In this document: one piece after another, positions 13,477-26,563 of the stretch
Layout: the number at the start of each line of letters is the position of its first letter
How positions within the stretch are numbered: position 1 is the stretch's first letter
Assembly: GCA_003667245.1 (NCBI GenBank)
Contig: RCNN01000521.1
Location: 1 to 49,658, forward strand
Direction: 5' to 3'
Source of the DNA: Heterostelium multicystogenum
Taxonomy: Eukaryota > Evosea > Eumycetozoa > Acytosteliales > Acytosteliaceae
Length of the DNA: 49,658 nt
Translations under genes and position numbers: made by a program
The notes under the pieces: model-generated
What the model was told of the DNA's origin: nothing
What the model saw: only the letters and a program-made list of their open reading frames with translations
The model's database searches: none

Positions 13477-13727
13477 ATATATATCAATAAAAATTATACT
13501 TTATTATTTAAATACATAAGACAATAATTCTATAAAACATTTAAGAAATCATTATTTATTTATTTGAAACATATGTCAGGTTCCAAGAAGTAGTCTTTCT
13601 TGACAGTTATTAAATAATAAATAAATATTTAAATGTATAATATTATATATTTACTGCTTTTGTTGTTATTACTGTTGTCAAAGAGTTGTTTGGTAAATGT
13701 TGGGGGAGAGGGGGGAATGGTAATAAT

Positions 13728-16528
13728 TTAGCTAATGTTTTCTTCTACATTTGGTGAGTCCGACACAAAATCATCTTCAACTTCTAAATCATCTGATTTG
13801 AAATGGAAATTAGCTACAAAAGTGTTGGTTGCAGCACTATGTTGAAGTGAGATTATGAAAAGGACAGTAAGGATGGAAAATATAGGTCGCATATTTCTTG
13901 GATTGACGATCGTTCTTGTCTTGGACACCGTTATTCATCTTGAATTTGACTTCTCCACCAAAACGTGAGTAGAACTTAATTGGGTAGTCTACAAGTGGCT
14001 TTGGTCTTTCAGTAGAAGAGATCATTTTCTCGTCATAACTAAATAGATACTTATCAAAGTAAGGTGATTCATTCCAGGACTGTGGTGAGAATGGGAGAGC
14101 TGAAAGGATTCTCTTTACGGCTTGAGTCTCACCACCATATCTTGCATTGACAACGGCCAACTTCTGCTTCATCAAGTGTTCACGTACAAAGATGTTGTTG
14201 GAACAAGTTGAACGGAATTTAATGAGACCAGATGGACAACTGCAAGCACGGAAGTGTTCACAAAATTGTTCAAATGTCTTGGCAAATTCCTTGTTGCTAT
14301 TCTCGTAGACACCAATGACCTCTGTGGTGTGCATGTTGTAAACCACAAAGAAACTGATTTGATTGCAATAGTCTGCAAGTCTACCGAGAAGTCCGTCGAT
14401 TGGGCCAAACTTGATCAAAAGATGAGAAGCATCCAGCGATTGCATCTTCCACATCACTAAATTACAATACTGTGGGAAAAGCGAAAAATATAGACTGAGT
14501 GATTTCTTGGAGTCTGGAGATGTTGCAGCTTTCTTGTAAAGATAGCTGAGGAATCTCTGTTTGATACCCATAAGGTTTCCACTGGGCAATGTATGATTAT
14601 ATGAAAATTGAGTCGGTATTATTTGTTTGAGATGATTGATTTGTTGTAGTTGTAGTAGTTGTAGTAGTTGTAGTTGTTGTTGCTGTTGTTGCTGTTTGCG
14701 GTTGGTTCATATTGGTATTAGTAGTATTCGGAGTATTATTTGCGTTGTTTGCTGCTGAAAATGTTACATTATTGTTGGTAGATGAAGTTGAGGATGATGG
14801 ATTGGATGTTATTGGGGATTTGTTATTGATATCACTAGGTTTGAAAAATGGTTGAATTGAGGCCAATTGTTCCAATTTCTGTTGTTTTTCACGAATAACT
14901 GAAATGAAAGATTTTTCTGCATTTTCCAATGAGTCAATCTCTAGTTGATCATCTTCGTTGCAGTGAGGTCCAATTGAGCGAATATTTACAAATTTAGATC
15001 CTTTTTATCTGGAAGATATGGATAGTTTGATATTGTAGACTTAGTACAATAAAGAAGTCTTGGTATAAATAAACTCCAGAGTGATGCGCCAAATGAATGA
15101 CATCCTTCTTGAAAGTTCTTTTATCGCAAACTACACCATCTGATATTCTGACTAAATAGAAGGTGATATCCTCTGGATTGGGCAAATTGATCGAATTGGA
15201 TTGCGACTGTCTTATAAATGTATCCATCTCTGCTCTATTTATATTATTGTTATTTATTGATTGACCATATGATGATAAAATAAACTATATTTTTTTACAT
15301 AAATTAATAAACTAAAATAAAAGTAGTAACTATGCTTATTACTTACATATTTTCCACATGCGGTTGTTAATGAAAAGTCTTTACACAAGAATTCGTTAAA
15401 TGGAGGTATAAACAGTTTGATAAATTAATCTAAAATAGGTATTAAAGTTTTTGTCGATGGTTTCCTTCTGAGTTTTGGTTGTTCCTTTTGGATATACAGG
15501 AGAAGAACCAAGAAAACGATAAAGTTGAATTTCCTTGAGATCTTTGGAGAAACAGAGAAGCTTTTCACCATCGCTAGTAAACTTTTTAATAATACAAAGT
15601 GGAATATCGATATTGAATACAGTCTTGTCGGGAACAATGTTGAGATAGAATTTTCTGGATTGAAGTGTACTTGTACCTGGCTTTGAACGGTAAAGCTCAC
15701 GGTTTAACATTTGGTTCGGCAAACTGTATTGTGAAAGTTGAATTTTTTGTTTTCTCTGCATATTAACGTATTCTTTATCGAGATCGGCTTCGTCATGTGT
15801 TCGCTTTAAAGAATGTTGCGAAGTGGTTGGTGAGGTGATTGAAGTAGTTTGAGTTGTAGTTGTTGTAATATCGGCATCATCTTCGGCAGATGAGGGAGAT
15901 GAACCAGTGCTCGACGATAGCTTAAGCTTATCGACCATCATACTGCTATCTTGTGAATCATCTGATGATGGGATGATATTTGGTGTGGAAGTTGTTGATG
16001 AAGTTGGCGCAAGTGAAACACCTTCATTAGTATAACCAGAGATAGTTGGAGGCAATGGAACTGACGAAAGCGAGCTGTTTTAGTGGGATGTGAGCTACCA
16101 TCATTTGAGTGGGTAACTCCTGAGTCTGCTGGAGATGGAGAGAAGAGCTGGAGAATGTGAGCGGTGAGATCAACGAAAAAGGTGATCCAGCCGATACACC
16201 ACCGCTGTCACCAGAAACGGACTGGTGGTTGACTACCGAAAGTGAATGCTGCGACAACGAAGAACTGGCACCTACAATAAATGGGTGCCTCCATACTTGA
16301 AGCTGTGTGGATGTCGGTTGGTGGATTCGATTGTATGGTGACTGTTTGAGGACTGCTGTTGGTGAGTGGAGCTGGTTGGTGGGCAACCAGTGTACACTCC
16401 ACCGGGTGACGATAAAAATAAAGCAGGTGGTGAAAGGTATCGATGGTGCAAAAGGTGGTGCTGGTGAACCTAATAGAAAACAAGGTGAAAGGTGAAAGTG
16501 GAGGTGATATCGAAGATGAATCATTCAT
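13728..16528 (-). CDS. det1: DET1 homolog (de-etiolated 1), frame-broken
   Basis: Homolog of DET1, which with COP10 and DDB1 forms an adaptor for CUL4 ubiquitin ligases in plants and animals. The minus-strand product starts near 16528 (MNDSSSISPP) with a Ser/Thr-rich stretch. It then matches DET1 in order: RKFYLNIVPDKTVFNIDIPL, KFTSDGEKLLCFSKD (about 15500-15650), EDITFYLVRISDGVVCDKRT and QYQTIHIFQI (about 15000-15180), RSIGPHCNEDD (near 14960), SGNLMGIKQRFLSYLY, LVMWKMQSLDASHLLIKFG, FFVVYNMHTTEVIGVYENS, then SPYFDKYLFSYDEKMIS and PIKFYSRFGGEVKFKM. An intron lies at 15285-15346. A Thr/Asn-rich insert sits between the middle and last blocks (about 14610-14830). Four or five frame changes interrupt it. 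The stop used is at 13728-13730 after an acidic tail (VEDDFVSDSPNVEE). Neighbouring gene ITFG1 converges on it with about 250 bp between stops. Confidence 0.92.
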
Positions 16529-17439
16529 TTTTAATATCCTTGTAACTGAATTATTTTCAATCATCTACCAATTAATATAATAAGTTGCAAAGATCTACAA
16601 ATGTAACCTAAATGAATTTTAATTAAAGTTAATAAAAGTTGATTGTTTTTTAAATTGAATTAGCTTAATAAGGTGAATCGCTTGTTGATTTGGTGATAGA
16701 TACCTGTGAAATGTATTAAAATGTATATATATAATAAAACTAGAAATAAGAGGAAAAGTTGTACAGACAGAGAAACTCAAACCAACACAACAACAATATA
16801 CTCTATCTAATCTATAGAATATGTATCAATATGTTAGAATGAGTTAATCTAAAGTTGATGTTGTGTGTTGATCGATTGTAAAGTACTGACTGAAACTTGA
16901 TATTATTGATTACTACAGATATTATTGATATTAGTACATGCTGAAAAAACTATACTACACTTCTAAGCTATTAAAATGCTGTGTAATTTAAGACCTCTTG
17001 TGAATTTTAATATGACAGAAATTGTATTGAGCAGTGAACAATGGTTAAAAAGATGAATAAATAATAAATATAACTTTATATTTTAAATATAATAATACAC
17101 AAAAGTAATAATAATAAATAAAGAAATTGTTTGTTTTTTTTTTTTAAAAAAATTAAAATTGATAAAAAATTATTATTATTATTATTATTATTATTATTTA
17201 TTATTAAAGATACGTTATTATAAATATTATTAAATAATAAAGTTAAATTAAAAAAAAACAAAATAAAAAACAAAAGTCAAATTTTTATTTTTTGTGGTGT
17301 TGTTTGTTTGTGTTTTTTGATTAGAATGAGTGCTGCAATTGGTGGTTAATTGGAAGGGAAGATAGGTTTGGTTTGTAAGCATTTTCTATCAAAATTTATG
17401 AGATAATACAAGTGTACACTGTATAAAATGATAGTGAAA
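16529..17439. other. Intergenic region with ATT microsatellite
   Basis: AT-rich spacer upstream of DET1. It contains the (ATT)n tract at 17169-17200 and A/T homopolymers. A minus-strand frame at 17076-17273 is only this tract translated. No gene supported. Confidence 0.55.
17169..17200. repeat. (ATT)n microsatellite
   Basis: About ten uninterrupted ATT units directly after an A run, in non-coding sequence. Typical dictyostelid simple repeat. Confidence 0.9.
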
Positions 17440-17631
17440 TCAATCTACACGCCGATCTGTATCAGGTGTATTGATTGGAATTGGATTTAATTGTGGTTGA
17501 TATTTAAAAACACCATAATAGAGAAAATACAACATAAAATTGCAACAGTAAAGGAAGACATGTCTTGTCCAACCTATTCTATTTTGGATTTGTGGTTTTG
17601 AACCGATATTCATACGTAGTGTTTGTTGCAT
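17440..17631 (-). CDS. Small single-helix membrane protein, 63 aa, unrecognised
   Basis: An uninterrupted 63-codon frame with ATG at 17631-17629 and TGA-side end at 17440. The product opens MQQTLRMNIGSKPQIQNRIG, has one hydrophobic segment (VFLYCCNFMLYFLYYGVF) and ends in a polar tail, TPDTDRRVD. Unlike nearby random frames it is not low complexity: it has a basic amphipathic N-terminus, one aromatic-rich helix and a Pro-containing tail, as in small mitochondrial inner-membrane or respiratory accessory proteins. No family recognised. It stands alone in a 4-kb region. It could be chance, but the composition argues for a real gene. Confidence 0.5.
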   Translation of the reverse strand: MQQTLRMNIGSKPQIQNRIGWTRHVFLYCCNFMLYFLYYGVFKYQPQLNPIPINTPDTDRRVD

Positions 17632-20571
17632 ACTACATATCCAACTCCAATATTATGAAACTCGTTAAAAAAACAATACACAGCACAATACATATATTAT
17701 GTATATATGTATATCCATATATTTGAAATTGAATTGTGCTATAATTTTAAATTTTCGTGTACTTTCAATTAAATATTTTCATTGGTATCTATGATTGAAT
17801 TGAAATAACACAAACAAAATGCTATATATATACATATATTTTTTGACTGATAAAATAAATCACCAAAATAAATTTATACATATGTTTATATATATTAGAA
17901 CTTACGAATTTCAAACTAGATTACTGATCCAATCTCTTTTCACAACTATATTATAAAGAAAATCGTTATATTTAGTTAAATTTATACACTATGGCTATTA
18001 TAGATAATATAATTCTCTGTTGTAGAGTGCATTTAGATATGAAGTCCAATCTATTCTTTCTAAATGGTGAATCTCTATAGAATTAGATAGATCTAATATA
18101 GAATAACACTCATCCTTCATATTCATTTATACATTATGTAAATCTTCTATTTCCAAGTTCATTTTGTTGATTCATCGCAATACATTAGATCATTGTTCGA
18201 TCCTAACTTAAACAATCAACTGTCACCACGCCATATTTTTGTTTCTTCGTCTTGTACTGTTTTACTCTTAATAATGATGATGATAATATGATGACTTACT
18301 AATAATTATCACAAATTGTCGTGTGTTATTTATCGAGTATACGACTTAAGAATAAGATGTTGATGTTGTGAGGTAGATGATGATATGGTGGTCGCTATTT
18401 ATTATTATTAATACACTTGAATGAGTAGTACGTTAATAGAAATAAATAGAGCGGAAAAGATGTCTTGATAGAAAGAATTAACAAGAGAGGGAGAGTGGAT
18501 TGGTGAGGGAGTGTGTGTGAATGATAGGGGAGGAAGGAAGGAAGGTGAGTTGTAGCAATAGTGTGGGTACTAGCTAGAAGATAAGATAATGAAATAAATA
18601 AATACAATAGTAATTTGAAAAACTTAACATAAAAAAACAAAATATAAAAAAAACAACAAACAAGTGAGAGACTAAGGAATTCAATGTTTGTTTCCACTAC
18701 TTTTAGTGGTTACCACTGTTCTGTTTAGAATTTTTTAAATTTTTGAGAGTTGGTTTTTTTTTTTTTTTTCACACTCACTGTTCCTGTTTGAAAAACAAAA
18801 AAAAAACAACAAAAAATTTATGGTGGATGTGTGAGAGCTGCAGGAAGTATACTGGGGAAACAAAATATTAATTTATAATTTCTTAAAAAACACACTTAAT
18901 CTCGTATTTTATAGGAAGTTATCAAACAGAGGAAAGGAAATTGTGATTTAAATTAAATTATGTTTTATTAATTGATAAAGCAGCAACAAAAACGAGAATT
19001 CTGTTAACTTTTTGATGTTTGTTAATATTGTCAAGGTGGTGTGTATGTATTATATTTAAACCCATTTGCTGTTACTTTAAAGTGTGAGGGCAAAAGAGAA
19101 CGTGTGTGTGATATAGATGTTGCAGGTGTCTTGAGGACAGTGAGATCACCAATTGATACTGGTTGTGGTGTGAGGAGGGTTGGTTAAATATTATCAAAGT
19201 CTTCCATATTGTTGGGAGTTTGTCTAATTTCCCCAAAAATAACTTAACAGACTAGAAAGTGCCTCGCTCCAACATAAAGAATCAGCTTAACATTATGTTT
19301 CTTGACTTTTATTGCCAAATAAAGAGGTATTGATGTTATGTATTGAATGAATATGTAAATTGAGAATGAAATGAAGGACCAATAAAATTGTAACTTAAAG
19401 AAAAATACTGTTTGGAAACTTACTATTTTTATTACTCCTAACTTGTTTTAATTAGTTTGAATCTTCACTGTCTTCTTTAAGTAAATATTATATTCTACTA
19501 TACTATACTATAGTTATCTATCTATTATTTTTATTATTTAAAATATATAATATAATTCTATTGGTTTATGCAATCTCTTGATACTTTTGTCTAATATTGT
19601 CTACTACCCTAGTTAATGATTTTCTCTATTTCTTATTCTACTTCTACTTTTACACTGCTAGTAGTGTCTATCGTTCTGATTGATCTAAATGTTTTGTTAT
19701 CTTCAAATGCTTTGTTAATTAATTATCTATCTGTATCTATGTCTGTGTGTGTCTGTGTGTGACTTATGTTGGTATGGTTGTTTTTGTTATGAAATTCCTT
19801 TAAACAAACAACCGGAGAATCAACGTGTATTGTGTGTTTTTGTTTAAATCCTGTCTTTGTCAACAGTTTATTTTTTAAAATTAACTAAAATGAAACACAC
19901 AATTCAATGCTTGTAGTACATTTTAATTTAAAATTTTCAAATGAAATCTAATATCACTCACCTCCACACATCTTAAAAGTGTTGTTGTTTTTTCATTCAA
20001 ATCCAATTATTAATAAAACGTAATTATCTACCTCCAATTCAATAAAAACCAAGTATCTTTCGAAATGGAAAAAAAGATAAGAGATTTTTGTTTTGGAAAA
20101 TAAATACTAGTATTGTTTCTTATTATTAATAAGCATTGAATGTATTTCAATACTAAAAGATTCAATACCAATTAAAACTAAATTTTTACTTTAAAAGTCT
20201 ATTCATAGTTCTTTATTTGTTATTCCATTAATAAATAATAATGAATACTACTATTATGAATTTTACTTAGATAGAGAGAGAATCAACAAAACTATTATTA
20301 TTATGTTTTTTTTAAAAGAAACAGATTTCTTTAATATGATTTTGAAGAAAATACTTTTTATTGTAATCATTAATAGATTGAATAGTATTAATTATTATAA
20401 CGAATTATTATTAATATTATTCTTAAGTTGTAGATTTGAGTTTGTTTTTTTACATTATCATGAGTTAAAAGATATCTAAGGATAGTTTATTGAGTAAAAT
20501 TGTTTCTGAATTTTCTCTCAATAAGGTTCATCTTTTAAAATTAATATGAATTGATAGTGAAGCAATATCAA
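17632..20571. other. Long intergenic region, low complexity
   Basis: No supported gene in 2.9 kb. Features seen: a purine-rich, GT-containing tract (about 18470-18550), a small inverted repeat CCACTA-CTTT-TAGTGG at 18694-18709, a T run near 18757-18769, TG repeats near 19740-19760, and tracts of AT and TTA. A 100-residue minus-strand frame at 18395-18697 is the complement of the purine tract and was rejected. Confidence 0.55.
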
Positions 20572-22860
20572 CTATCCATTCTGATAATAGCTTGGTTGGT
20601 TATTATTTGGAGGACTCGATTCGTATTCACTTCCAGCACTCTCATCACTGTCTCCCAAACTACCAACAGGGTAGTCTCCGGATTCGCTGAGAGTTTGATT
20701 TACGTTTTGTTGAAATGGGTTTATAGGGTTACCTCCTAGAGGAACTTGTTGTTGTTGTTGGGATGGATGGGATAAACTATTACTGTTACTATCTTGCGGT
20801 AAAGACGGTTCTGATTCTCCTAATTTAGTCGGAACTTCTAAATAATTGCTGGAGTTGTTGTCGTTGTAGTAGAAGTTGTTGTTGTCGTTTGTCGTTTGTA
20901 GTTGTAGTAGACGGATGAAATTTAAAAGCAATCTGTGGATAATTTGATTGAGTTGGGGGAGGGATTACCGATTGCAGCTGTGAATCGGTTGAGCTATTAT
21001 ATACCAAACTGTTGTTATATATTGTTGATTTGGGTTTAAATTCAAATTTACCCTTGTTGTGAAGTCTACTTCTCTTGGATTTGAACCAATTTTTCACTTT
21101 GATCGGATGGACATCAATTTCCTTTGCAATGGATTTCACTTTCTCTTTGTTTGGGTAGGATTGACTTTTAAATTCCCTCTCCAATATTGCAACTTGTTCT
21201 TGAAGGAACTTCTTGGAAGAAGGCTGTTTGTAAATAAACTCTCCTTTGGAAGCCAAGTTCTCTCTTTTATGTTTAAACCATCGTGAAATTTGGTCAACTG
21301 TAATCGAAGGCATAGTCTTGGCAAGCTTCAACTTTTCCGATCGATCTGGATACTGATTGACTGCCCAGAGACTTTCAAGATTTTCTTTCTCGGAAAGCGA
21401 TGGCCTCCATCGACCTTTCTTTGGTTTTACCGCAGAGGTAGTCTGACTCGTCGTTGAATTGGTTGGAGATGGCAGATCTTGTCTTTGATCCAGCTTCTGC
21501 TCCACAAGTTGAGTAAATTGATTTTGGTAGTTGGTGTTTAAGATATTATTGTCGGACTTTAAAGTTTGTATAGGTGTCTTGGAAATTATTTAATTTATCT
21601 ACTACTATTGGGTCTTGCTGGTGGTTCGTAGAACTATCGAAAATTGGTTTATGAATAAAAGAAGTTGGGTTCATATTATATATAGGATATGACTGTGATT
21701 GGACCACATCATAAAAATTATGATTAGGTGCTGCATTGGTAAAAGTGTTGGTAGTTCTTGTTCTTGTTCTGAATATTATAATAAATATAGGATGTGGAGA
21801 TATCGGGAGGTGTGGTGGGAGGAATATGGTTAGAAGTTAAAGAATGAAGGTTGTGAGGGTGTGCTGGAGTAAAGGGGAAATGAGGAATACTATAATAAGG
21901 TTGATGATTATCATAGTTATTAATTGGGATAGATGGGTGATGAGGTAGATCTTGGGGAAATGAATTGGTTGATTGATTATATATATTGAGATCATTCGGG
22001 AAACCAGTTGTCGTATTTGGGACTGATCTATGATTCACAGGCATTGTTGTTGTATTGGGAGTATTGTTATTTTCTGTTTGTTGAAGTTGTTGAAAAGAGT
22101 GAAGTTGATTTATATCTTGTGAATTTTGAGGTATATTGGGTACTGGTATACTATTTAAATAATTAGTACTATTATTACTACTACTACTACTATCTCTATT
22201 ATCTTTTTCTAACTTTATATTTGGTAAATTAATTATTACTACTTTATTATCTTCCTATATAATATTAATAAGATGAGTATTTAGTTTGAAAATAATGACA
22301 TTCTATTCTTTATCAACTACTCTAGGATATGTATTCATATTTAAAGAAATATTTAGAAATTGATTTTAGTTCGATATTTAGTAAAAATATCATATTACTA
22401 CTTCTATTAACCTAAGTGTTGAGATTATTTATTAGATAATTAATTATATTTCTTTTGTGTAGTAGAGTAATATTAGATTAAGAATTGTCATTTATGAAGA
22501 TCTTAAATGTCCTATTCCAACAATATTTTAATATCCCACCGATGTATAAATGATGATCATTCATATGAAATTATTTGAAATTCTAAGAATGAAACTGATT
22601 GATCAAATTTACAACATCCAACTACAAAGTTCTCTAACGATATTAAATAATAATATAAATAGATGATTAATACACCAATTATTTAAGTTTATACATTAAT
22701 TAAAATTAATAATTATATCAAGTGATTAATAGATAATTAATTATAAGTTATAGTAATAATTTCCAACCATATATAAATATATTATATAAATAAATATTCA
22801 ACATGTATATACCTTTTCCACCAAACAGAATTTGTCAATAGTTAAGTAGTTGTTTGCGTG
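20572..22860 (-). CDS. Protein with two homeodomains (both lacking Asn51), frame-broken
   Basis: Probable nuclear transcription regulator. An exon starting at 22254 (after an apparent 558-nt intron, 22255-22812) reads EDNKVVIINLPNIKLEKDN, then a Ser/Asn/Pro/His-rich region (about 21550-22200). Two homeodomains follow in one clean frame (20825-21505). The first starts KKGRWRPSLSEKENLESLW and ends QISRWFKHKREN. The second starts FLQEQVAILEREFKSQ and ends IKVKNWFKSKRSRL. Helix spacing suits ordinary 60-residue homeodomains, but the position matching the invariant Asn51 of WFxN is His in the first and Ser in the second. After them come Asn/Gln tracts and an acidic end (GDSDESAGSEYESSPP), in a frame shifted near 20850. 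A small upstream exon at 22813-22860 ends CLVEK; its ATG was not found. Dictyostelids have several hbx genes; I do not assign one. Confidence 0.82.
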
Positions 22861-25496
22861 TGATTAACTGTGAACTCCACAAAGCATAAACAAAAACAAT
22901 TTAAAAATTAGTATTTAAAGTTGAAAGCCTAGTTTGGTACCGATATTAATATTGTATTATATCAGGTGATTCTGCATTAGAAAAAAAAAAAAATGAAGCA
23001 AACAACAACAAAAATAACACTAGGGCTGTTCCAAAATCTGAACTCAATGGAACAACCCACTATTGCATTTTATTCATTTCAATGTGATTTTGAGTTACAA
23101 AACAGAAAGGGCTATTCCTTTATGATGATTGATTGTGCACAAACTGGAGGAGGGAATGATTTTGGGTGATTATAAATAATATCAAACACATCGTTAATGT
23201 AATTGTTGTGATACATGATGAATGATTTCTATATTTTTGATTAAATTTCGTTTATCAATTTGGCTTTAAATTATGGGTTGGTAACATTTGTGTAGTTTGA
23301 CATCACATTCGTACTGAACACTTCAATACATACATAGATAGACAAACAAGTAATCGACTTTATTAAGAGGATCTATTCGTTTCTTTGATGTTGATGAATT
23401 GATCATTAAAATATATTCTTAACTTACATTCAAAAATTATTTTTAAATTTGCAATTGATTATTTTATATAAATATGTATTATTAATAGAATAAAATACAA
23501 ATAAAATAAAGATAAAGATATTTCAATATAATGTTAAATATATCTTGATTTTAAATATTTTAATATAAATAAATGATTGTATATTTATATATATATAAAT
23601 ATTAATATTAATTTTATTAATAATTTTGATATATAGATATCCAAAGTGATTTTGGAAATTTTTTTGATTGATTTTTTTTAGTTTTGAAAAATATACAGAT
23701 TTGCAAACAAATAATCAAAACATTCTAATTATTTATTTATATATTTGATAAGTTTATAGATGTAGTACAAAGAGAGTGTCTTTCCAGTTTCCAGGAGGTA
23801 TCAAAAGAATAGTCATTGTTTGATTTAAAAAATTAAAGATAAATGTGTTTTTTTATTCTAAATTGCAAAAAATCAACCTAGCAAAAACATACAAAAATCT
23901 TCAAAAATCTTAAAAAGGGACCTACCCCTTACTTTTATTAATGAATTCGGTTTTTCCACAAGTCATTTTTTTTTTTGCAAAAGTTGTTTTTAATAAAGCA
24001 TCTTTGCAAATTAGGTAAAGTTCACAGATTCGTAACAACTTTTAGAAAATAAAACAGCACTCTCAAAAACAAGACAGTAAATTCCAGAATGGCTGAGCAC
24101 CTTTTTGACCTTTTTTTGTGGCTTTTTTGTGGTATTGAGTAGAGACCTTATTTTTTAGCGACGGTTGGCTGAGATCCATCATTGATGACCTTGAGATGAA
24201 ATGGACGGTCTTCAAACAAACTAGATCCGCGACACAATGTGGATGCCCACTTTTCAAAAACCAAAAGCAACAACATAAATCGATAACTGATTTTTCTGTT
24301 TGATGCTCATAAATTGTGGTGTCACTGGTCCTTAATGAAGTCCTCTGGTGTCACAACTGGGTGGTGATGGTTTTTTTAATCGTTGTTGCGCAGTGTTATG
24401 TTGTTGAAAATTTCATTTAAATCGTTACTAATTAGTCATGTGTGTGCATTGCATGCCAATCAATTCCAATTTTAAGAAGAAGGTCTAAAACCAAATTCAA
24501 ACAAGGGAAATTCCAAGATTCATTAATATATCTAGCTACTTGAGGTAGTGGTCAACATATATATTTTATTTTCTTAGTATGCTGGTTTTATAATAATGTT
24601 GGGGTTTCATATTGATAACTTTAAATATCACCTCTGGTTTTATCTTCAACTGATAGAAGTGATTTAATATACATCATTATTAAATAAGGGCCCTATGAAT
24701 ATTTAATAGTCCTTATCCCAATCAACCGAACTTACAAACTTTTAGACAAAAGATACACATAAATATCTTTTTTTAAACATAACAATGTTTTTTTACTTTA
24801 AAGATTTGAATGATGATGATTCATCATTTACTGCAAGTAGCTATTGTTGTTAGTTGTTGTTCGTTGAAATCTGAACAAACGTATCGAAATATTTGAAACT
24901 CAAAATTAATTAGCAAGGACGTTTTGTCAATCGCATTATTATTATTATTATTGGTAATTCTGATTGCATGGTATATGGTCTTATTTCTTCAACCTATTCA
25001 ATCATTAGCCAATTGTACAACTATCTTTCAACTTTTGATGATATTTCGAAAAGCTTAACATTATCAACTAGTTTCTATTGATTCGATCGATATTAACAAA
25101 AGGTGGAATTAGATTTGTTATTGTTACTGAGAGTTGTTACTATTATTGTTTGTTGATTGTTTGTTACTGAGAGTTGATGTTGTTCTAATTTATAAGTTAT
25201 AAAGTTATAAATAGATAGACAAGAAGAGTAATAGATAGACCTTAAAATATGAGATATAATTGATCAATATTGTGGTATGTTTAAACATTGTTGATTCTGA
25301 ATGAGAGTGGTGGGTTGTGTTATGAGTGAGTGAGTGTCATGACTTATGTGGGTTACAAACTAACTCACTACTTTTGTGGAGCTGTTTAATGTTGTTAATG
25401 ATGAACGTATTTCTTATTATATTAACATAATATAATTTATTAAATATGGTAAATATAAATTTCAGTAATAAGGTTCACATTTAATTATAATAAATT

Positions 25497-25521
25497 CAAT
25501 CAATCAATCAATCAACCAATC
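25497..25521. repeat. (CAAT)n tetranucleotide repeat
   Basis: Six near-perfect CAAT units in non-coding sequence. Short and unlikely to be functional. Confidence 0.85.
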
Positions 25522-26493
25522 ATTAAAAACAACATCGTTGAAATAGTGAGAGAGAGAAGAGGACAATCAATTCTTATCTTTGCTTATTTGCTTTTATAGA
25601 AGTAGTAACTCTTCTTAATCAATTTAGTTATTATTAATATTCCTACAATAACAACAACTAACAACAATAACAAAACTTATATTACTACTAACAATTAATC
25701 ATTATAAGCTCTTTTACATTTATGACTCAATAGATTTGTTTGTTGTGCTTTTCATATTAATATTAATTCTAATACATTAGTAATAATAATAATCTTTGAT
25801 CTGTTGTATTTCATCATCATATCACAAACACAATCAGATTTTAGATTTATACATGTTTGACAGAATATAATATAATAATAACATATAACTGAACAATAAA
25901 TAAGAATATAAAATAATAAATTTATAAATAGAACATAAAAAATAGATATTCATTCTATCATACCAGGTCAATTAATAACAAACAACAACCAATTTCACTA
26001 CATAGTTAACATTAGAATTTTGTCGCTTAACCAACAAAGATCGATTTGTAACCATTTTTAATAATTTCTCATTTTGACAAGCAACTAAAAAACAAAACCA
26101 AAAAAAAAACGCAATAAAAAATTACTAAAAAAAAGAAGAGAATAAAGTTTGGTTCATTTTTTCTCTACCTCTATTTTTAGGTGCATGGTCTGCGCAAGAG
26201 AATCATTCCATATTACATTTTTAGTTTTTTATTATCTAGATTTATTTGGTTGCTTCATTTATTTCTATATATAAATCTAAAACAATAACAACAGCAACAA
26301 TAACATTCAATAAACAATCAATCAATCAGTCAATCGGCAACCAAACTCACAACCATTCATCCATCACCAAAATAACAAACGATCAGATTAGTCGTCGACG
26401 ACCTATCATAAGTGTTCAACTTAACATCGCTCTATTCAATTTCACAATTATCATTCTTTATATACATCTACCCATATAAACTTATCGTATAAC

Positions 26494-26518
26494 ATATATA
26501 TATATATATAATATATAT
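26494..26518. repeat. (AT)n tract upstream of SAPS gene
   Basis: Almost pure AT dinucleotides, 46 bp before the ATG at 26564. Probably part of the leader or core promoter region. Confidence 0.8.
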
Positions 26519-26563
26519 CTTTCTTACTCTATACTTATTATTAATTATATACAAAAAATAATA

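Larger units (their letters stand above)
22861..26563. other. Long intergenic region, low complexity
   Basis: 3.7 kb without a supported gene. It holds T/A runs, ATATAT patches (23580-23630), a 16-bp direct repeat TTGTTACTGAGAGTTG at 25121-25136 and 25161-25176, CAAT repeats at 25497-25521, and an AT dinucleotide tract at 26494-26518 just upstream of the SAPS gene. A 64-residue minus-strand frame at 24063-24257 has no recognisable content. Confidence 0.55.

Noticed and set aside
18395..18697. 100-residue minus-strand ORF with hydrophobic start
   Set aside because: It is the complement of a purine-rich low-complexity tract; Leu/Ser/Thr/Pro-only composition and no conserved character.
24063..24257. 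64-residue minus-strand ORF
   Set aside because: Isolated, no recognisable motif, Lys-rich end from A/T runs.
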